From: an uncultured Prevotella sp.
GTDB lineage: Bacteria > Bacteroidota > Bacteroidia > Bacteroidales > Bacteroidaceae
Assembly (NCBI GenBank): GCA_946998295.1
Contig: CAMPYS010000044.1
Span: 1-10,125 of the forward strand
Reading direction: 5' to 3'
DNA length: 10,125 nucleotides
A program made the position numbers and the translations under genes. Below, piece after piece: positions 6,193 to 10,125 of this stretch. Below the pieces are notes generated by a model. That model was not told the origin of the DNA and made no database searches. It saw only the letters and a list, made by a program, of their open reading frames with translations. Position 1 is the first letter of the stretch. Every line of letters starts with the position of its first letter.

Positions 6193-7404
6193 TTATATAT
6201 GTAGGTTATGTCCCATTTTCTCTTTTTTAGTTTTTAAATAGCGATAATCATATTTATTAGGCTTTATTTCTATTGGAACATTCTCTAAAATTTCTAATCC
6301 GTATGCTTCTAATCCAACTCTTTTAGTTGGATTATTTGTGAGTAATCGCATTTTATGTACACCTAAATGGCGTAACATTTGAGCACCACATCCATAGTCT
6401 CGTTCATCTGGTTTAAAGCCTAAATGTATATTTGCATCAACAGTATCTAAGCCCTGTTCTTGCTGTAGTTTATATGCAGCTATTTTATTCATAAGTCCAA
6501 TTCCACGTCCTTCTTGTTGCATATAAATTATTACCCCTTTCCCTTCTTTTTCTATCATTTCCATAGCTTTACGCAATTGTTCGCCACAATCACATTTTTT
6601 ACTTTCAAGAATATCACCTGTTGCACATGAAGAGTGTACGCGCACAAGTATTGGTTCATCAGCTTCCCATTCACCTTTTATTAGTGCCATATGTTCAAGC
6701 CCATTGCTTTTTTGTCTGAATGGTATGAGTTGGAAATTTCCATGTGCGGTAGGTAAATTTACTTTTTCTCCAACTTCAATACCTGTTTCTGTTGCAAGCC
6801 TATATGCTATAATATCTTTTATACTTATAATTTTCAGACCCCATTCTTTAGCTTTTATTATGAGATCAGGCATACGAGACATTGTTCCATCATCATTCAT
6901 TATTTCCATAAGAACTCCAGCTGGATAACATCCAGACAATTTACATAAATCAATAGCTGCTTCTGTGTGTCCTGAACGTCTTAGCACTCCATTGTCTTGT
7001 GCATAAAGAGGATTAATATGTCCTGGTCTGCCAAAAGTCTGTGGAGTAGATTTAGGATCAGCTAATGCTTTTATAGTTTCAGCTCGATCATGTGCAGATA
7101 CTCCAGTAGTACATCCTTCCAATTTATCTACAGTAATAGTGAAAGGAGTTCCGAGAACAGAAGTGTTGTCTGAGACCTGATGGGGCAAGTCAAGTTCTGC
7201 TGCTCTTGATAGAGTTATAGGTGTACATAGTACTCCCCTTGCATTTTTTAACATAAAATTGACTTTTTCTGGCGTAATCTTTTCGGCAGCCATGATTAAG
7301 TCACCTTCATTTTCTCGGTCTTCATCATCTACTACTATAACAAATTTACCTGCTTTGAAATCTTTTAAAGCATCTTCTATGCTATTGAGTTTAAAGTTTT
7401 CCAT
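6193..7404 (-). CDS. Bifunctional RibBA: 3,4-dihydroxy-2-butanone 4-phosphate synthase / GTP cyclohydrolase II
   Basis: This cytosolic enzyme makes both starting materials of riboflavin. The N-terminal half turns ribulose 5-phosphate into 3,4-dihydroxy-2-butanone 4-phosphate plus formate. The C-terminal half opens GTP to the diaminopyrimidine intermediate. In the first domain (about 1-203) I see the metal and substrate loop DDEDRENEGD (26-35), SAHDR (103-107), RPGHINPL (126-133) and GHTEAAIDL (145-153). In the second (about 210-403), Cys260, Cys271 and Cys273 (HSSC...CDCG) match the zinc ligands. QEGRGIGLMNKIAAY (297-311) supplies the conserved Tyr311, and LLTNNPTKR (354-362) and TKKEKMGH (392-399) are typical. 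At 403 residues it is normal full length, with both active sites intact. It starts 28 nt after the lptF/G stop codon without its own promoter, so it is the second gene of that operon. No FMN riboswitch is visible upstream. Confidence 0.97.
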   Translation of the reverse strand: MENFKLNSIEDALKDFKAGKFVIVVDDEDRENEGDLIMAAEKITPEKVNFMLKNARGVLCTPITLSRAAELDLPHQVSDNTSVLGTPFTITVDKLEGCTTGVSAHDRAETIKALADPKSTPQTFGRPGHINPLYAQDNGVLRRSGHTEAAIDLCKLSGCYPAGVLMEIMNDDGTMSRMPDLIIKAKEWGLKIISIKDIIAYRLATETGIEVGEKVNLPTAHGNFQLIPFRQKSNGLEHMALIKGEWEADEPILVRVHSSCATGDILESKKCDCGEQLRKAMEMIEKEGKGVIIYMQQEGRGIGLMNKIAAYKLQQEQGLDTVDANIHLGFKPDERDYGCGAQMLRHLGVHKMRLLTNNPTKRVGLEAYGLEILENVPIEIKPNKYDYRYLKTKKEKMGHNLHI

Positions 7405-7432
7405 ATTTTACTGATAATATTAACAAATCCAT

Positions 7433-9352
7433 TTACATGAAATTGTTTTTTATTTTATTTATTTTATTTATTTCGTTTATAATATAAGAATTTGTCTCTT
7501 TTATTTTTTTTAAATCTCCAAATAATCTTAATCTAAATATCCACATTCTTATATAAAAGAATATTCCTATAGGTAGAATAATAGCAGATACTATGTTCAT
7601 CCATTTATTGTCAAATGGTCGAGTGTGAGCTTTTGTTATAAGTACTGGATAATGATTTAGCTCTGATAGTATTACTTTATTATTTGTATTAGATAAATCT
7701 TCAATTGTATTTTCTAATTCAACGCTGATGTGTTCTATTAAGTGATCTGGTTGATATTTAAAAAATACTTTTATCGGATTTGGTAATAATTTCAATTTTA
7801 TTCTTTTAGTATAGTTATCTATTTTTTTATCTATTGTCAATAGATTATTCAAGTCCTTTGAATAATCTGGATTATCAAGTATGACTTCTTTAGATACAAT
7901 ATTTCTTTGTACCCTTATACCTAATAATCGTTTTAATAAATTTAAATATGCATCTATATTAAATACTGCAGAGTCGTTATTTGCTTTATATGTTATAAAA
8001 ATAGCTATTGGTATAAGTATGGCAGGGGACAACCCCTTTCCAAACCATATTGTCCATGCTCCCTGTCTTGCCATTCGATACCCTGTATTATCTAATGTAT
8101 AATAAATTATATATACCAAAACACTAATTATAACAGGTATTCCTAATCCTCCCTTTTTTATGATTGATCCCAATGATGCGCCTATAAAGAAGAATATTAA
8201 ACAAGTAAATGCTAATGTATATTTATTTATTTCTTCGATAGTATGAAGCCTTATTAGTTCATCTCCTTCATCCGTTATCATACTTTTAAAATCATAGTCA
8301 GCAACAGCTTGTTGAACTGTAGATAAAGATAAGTCTATTACTTGCCTACGAAGTTCTGGTGACATTTTTTTATATATTGTATCAATATTTAGTTTATCTG
8401 TCTTAGCAATTTTATTAGCAATAGCCTTATCTTTATTTGTCAATTTAATAGAAGGATAGAATGTAGATTCAGCATCTTTAAAATAAGCATTACCAACACT
8501 ATCATAAGAGTTTATCAGAGAATCTCTGTCTATTCTTATTTTTTTTATGCTTTTCATACTTGCATTATTAGAAAATATCGAAGCATCTGCTAAATTAAAC
8601 CCTGCATCAAAATCTAAAATAATTCGTTTATGTGAAAAACTTTCTCGTCTATATGGAACATTAGAACTGTTTATTAATTCTTGTGAGTGCATATTTTCAA
8701 ACCATTCTCCATCCCATAAATTTAGAACAAGATGTTTTTTTTCTGCTGTAGATTGTAACATACCTGAATCTGCAAGTATTATTGCTTGATCTTCATAGCT
8801 ATCAGTCATACGATAAATCATTATGTTATACAGGTGTCCATTATTCTTATTTTTATGTTCTACATATAAATTAGTTTGTGGAATACCATCATAGAATATT
8901 CCTTCTGGAATCTCAAGCTCTGGACTTTTCTCTTGCAAAGAGACCATAATTTGTGCAAGTTTCTTGTTTTGTTCAGGAACTACATAATTTTGAAAATAGA
9001 ATGAACATAGTGAAATTAAAAAAGATATTATTATTAGTCCTCTAAACGATTTTAATAAAGGTATTCCTGATGCCTTAATAGCTGTAAGTTCAGAGCTTTC
9101 ACCTAAATTTCCGTATGTTATTAAAGATGATAACAAAACAGTGATAGGTAAAGCCTGTGGTATAAACATCATGGCTACATGCCAAAAAAATTCTATAAGT
9201 ATATCAATAGACAGCCCTTTGCCAACAAGTTTTTCTGCAAAACGCCATAACCATTGCATCATCAGAACAAATAAGCTGATAAAGAATGTACCTGCAAAGA
9301 GTAATCCAAATTGCTTTGATATAAATATGTCTAATTTTCTAAAACGAAACAT
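7433..9352 (-). CDS. LptF/LptG (YjgP/YjgQ) family permease with long C-terminal extension
   Basis: This is a membrane subunit of the Lpt system, which extracts lipopolysaccharide from the inner membrane and passes it to the periplasmic bridge, powered by LptB. The family layout is visible. Three N-terminal helices lie at about 16-36, 57-80 and 104-124. The coupling segment SSELTAIKASGIPLL is at 86-100. A periplasmic beta-rich jellyroll region follows (about 130-260), then three more helices at about 378-397, 402-422 and 441-456. E. coli LptF and LptG are about 360 residues; this protein has 639. The excess lies in a charged segment before helix 4 (about 260-375) and a C-terminal region (460-639) with one extra hydrophobic stretch at about 586-606. 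Long forms appear usual in Bacteroidota. I cannot tell F from G, so no symbol is given. It is first in an operon with ribBA. The last codons (INKINKIK) come from an A/T-rich repeated tract. Confidence 0.9.
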   Translation of the reverse strand: MFRFRKLDIFISKQFGLLFAGTFFISLFVLMMQWLWRFAEKLVGKGLSIDILIEFFWHVAMMFIPQALPITVLLSSLITYGNLGESSELTAIKASGIPLLKSFRGLIIISFLISLCSFYFQNYVVPEQNKKLAQIMVSLQEKSPELEIPEGIFYDGIPQTNLYVEHKNKNNGHLYNIMIYRMTDSYEDQAIILADSGMLQSTAEKKHLVLNLWDGEWFENMHSQELINSSNVPYRRESFSHKRIILDFDAGFNLADASIFSNNASMKSIKKIRIDRDSLINSYDSVGNAYFKDAESTFYPSIKLTNKDKAIANKIAKTDKLNIDTIYKKMSPELRRQVIDLSLSTVQQAVADYDFKSMITDEGDELIRLHTIEEINKYTLAFTCLIFFFIGASLGSIIKKGGLGIPVIISVLVYIIYYTLDNTGYRMARQGAWTIWFGKGLSPAILIPIAIFITYKANNDSAVFNIDAYLNLLKRLLGIRVQRNIVSKEVILDNPDYSKDLNNLLTIDKKIDNYTKRIKLKLLPNPIKVFFKYQPDHLIEHISVELENTIEDLSNTNNKVILSELNHYPVLITKAHTRPFDNKWMNIVSAIILPIGIFFYIRMWIFRLRLFGDLKKIKETNSYIINEINKINKIKNNFM

Positions 9353-9389
9353 TCAATACATAAGTAGGTAATAACGTACCATTTACTTG

Positions 9390-9420
9390 CAAAAGTACAT
9401 AAATTTATCATAGAAACAAT
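9390..9420 (-). promoter_or_regulatory. Probable promoter of the lptF/G-ribBA operon
   Basis: On the minus strand a -7 box TACTTTTG (9390-9397) fully matches TAnnTTTG. It is preceded, after a 19-nt spacer, by ATTG (9417-9420), one base off the -33 consensus TTTG. Transcription would start near 9385, about 30 nt before the ATG at 9352. This is the only promoter-like site seen for the pair. Confidence 0.6.
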
Positions 9421-9829
9421 ATCTTTATCCCAAATTGCGATAAAGATATGTAAAAAGTATATAAGATAAATAAGGACTTAATATGAATGAACTTAGTTAA
9501 TTATGAACATTATAACATTCTACTAATTTGTTCATATTATTGTATTTTCTTTGCTTCTTCCATCTTTAACTTGATTTAGTTGTTGTTGATTTTATGACAG
9601 TTGAATCTATAAAACTATATTAGACAATACCATAACATTTTCTCCTTTAATTACTATATTTTCACTATCAATTATTTTACATGTAATATTTTGTACCTTT
9701 ATATTATTAATGTACTCAATTTATAATAGGTATTATTTTATGTTTTATGATATTTAGTAGTTTAATAACAAAATAACTATTGTATATAATCATCTTAATG
9801 AACTTTTTTCATATAAAAATATAGAATAA

Positions 9830-9861
9830 TTTGTAAGTCTTTTTTTTTTTACATACCTTTG
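9830..9861 (+). promoter_or_regulatory. Promoter of the CAU tRNA gene
   Basis: A perfect -33 box TTTG (9830-9833) and a perfect -7 box TACCTTTG (9854-9861) are separated by 20 nt, the expected Bacteroidota spacing. Transcription would start about 35 nt before the mature tRNA. The spacer contains an uninterrupted run of 11 T (9840-9850), which is unusual inside a stable-RNA promoter. Confidence 0.8.
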
Positions 9862-9899
9862 CACACGAATTAATGATTTAGATATAATAATTAATTAAT

Positions 9900-9973
9900 G
9901 GCGGGATAGCTCAGTTGGTTAGAGCGTCGGATTCATAATCCGGAGGTCCGGGGATCGTGGCCCCGTCCCGCTA
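9900..9973 (+). tRNA. tRNA with CAU anticodon, most likely elongator tRNA-Met
   Basis: A complete cloverleaf can be drawn. The acceptor stem is 9900-9906 with 9966-9972 (G1.U72 wobble, six Watson-Crick pairs). The D stem is GCUC/GAGC. The anticodon stem is 9927-9931 with 9939-9943, with loop UUCAUAA and CAU at 9934-9936. The T stem CGGGG/CCCCG is 9949-9953 with 9961-9965. The discriminator base is A73, and no CCA is encoded. It lacks the three G-C pairs in the anticodon stem of initiator tRNA and the C1/A72 mismatch, so it is not tRNA-fMet. tRNA-Ile2 (lysidine-modified CAU) is a less likely alternative that sequence alone does not fully exclude. The T loop is AUCGUGG and not the usual UUCRANY type: A54 and U58 replace U54 and A58, while U55 and C56 are kept. 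Confidence 0.9.
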
Positions 9974-9976
9974 CAT

Positions 9977-10016
9977 TATAAAGCGGTAAATTCAAATGTG
10001 AATTTACCGCTTTATA
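9977..10016 (+). terminator. Terminator hairpin of the tRNA gene
   Basis: Bases 9977-9993 pair perfectly with 10000-10016 (17 bp) around a 6-nt loop (AAATGT). The stem has a GC core (AGCGG/CCGCT) and starts 3 nt after the tRNA 3' end. The U-rich element is TTTATAT within and after the stem, not a pure U-run. The near-symmetric stem could also stop transcription coming from the right. The remaining 109 nt to the window edge show no gene. Confidence 0.85.
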
Positions 10017-10125
10017 TGATACATATTAATGATAGACGTATAATAAACCCGTAACAGGTTATAGAAGTTTATCACTTTTATAACATTTCAAATCATTAAT
10101 TGTAAATACTTGTAAATAAAATTTA

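Larger units (their letters stand above)
9353..9899. other. 547-nt AT-rich intergenic region between lptF/G and the tRNA
   Basis: No open frame with coding character or recognisable remnant is seen on either strand. Its left end holds the lptF/G promoter candidate and its right end the tRNA promoter. Between them (about 9440-9825) the sequence is very AT-rich. One notable structure is an 8-bp inverted repeat, TATGAACA at 9502-9509 with TGTTCATA at 9529-9536, around a 19-nt loop. It could be a dyad operator or a weak hairpin. Confidence 0.6.

Noticed and set aside
7405..7432. FMN riboswitch or separate promoter before ribBA
   Set aside because: The gap to the upstream gene is only 28 nt, too short for an FMN aptamer, and holds no TAnnTTTG box on the minus strand.
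9900..9973. Initiator tRNA-fMet
   Set aside because: The anticodon stem lacks the three consecutive G-C pairs next to the loop, and position 1/72 is G.U rather than the C/A mismatch.
9974..10125. Integration site of a mobile element at the tRNA 3' end
   Set aside because: No repeat of the tRNA 3' end, integrase or phage gene is present in the window. The hairpin right after the tRNA is a simple terminator.

Overview
The window looks like an ordinary chromosomal stretch of a low-GC Bacteroidota, most likely order Bacteroidales and Prevotella-like. The reasons are the TonB N-terminus with the W..LVF..KNKEYGAYKLRK signature, the paired ExbD genes followed by tonB, a PstS-like lipoprotein and a TPR protein, the TAnnTTTG promoter boxes typical of the phylum's primary sigma factor, and the near absence of Shine-Dalgarno sequences. 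I do not name a species. All eight protein genes lie on the minus strand; only the tRNA at the right edge is on the plus strand.

Layout, left to right. Positions 1-202 are non-coding and hold a strong hairpin (128-166) that probably terminates the operon to its right. Positions 203-5805 are a six-gene minus-strand operon. Its transcription order is exbB-type proton channel, exbD copy 1, exbD copy 2, tonB, a PstS-like binding lipoprotein, and a secreted TPR protein. Gaps between these genes are 2-69 nt. A leader of roughly 115 nt with a TAnnTTTG box at 5925-5932 lies in the 387-nt spacer 5806-6192. Positions 6193-9352 hold a two-gene minus-strand operon: an LptF/LptG-type permease, then ribBA 28 nt downstream. 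Its promoter candidate is at 9390-9420. Positions 9353-9899 are AT-rich with no gene I can support, except that their right end carries a very good promoter for the CAU-anticodon tRNA (9900-9973), which is followed by a 17-bp terminator hairpin.

How the genes fit together: ExbB, the two ExbDs and TonB form the inner-membrane motor that uses proton motive force to drive TonB-dependent outer-membrane transporters. Bacteroidota use these heavily for glycan, haem and metal uptake. The PstS-like lipoprotein and the TPR protein appear to be periplasmic accessories of the same operon, with unproven roles. LptF/G belongs to the LPS export ABC transporter, and RibBA makes both precursors of riboflavin.

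I see no mobile element, CRISPR array, phage gene or clear novel system. The points most worth a second look are the tRNA T-loop with A54/U58 in place of the universal U54/A58, the T11 run inside that tRNA's promoter spacer, the single strong Shine-Dalgarno sequence in front of exbD copy 2, the PstS-like protein with a degenerate phosphate motif in a TonB operon, and the long C-terminal extension of the LptF/G protein.
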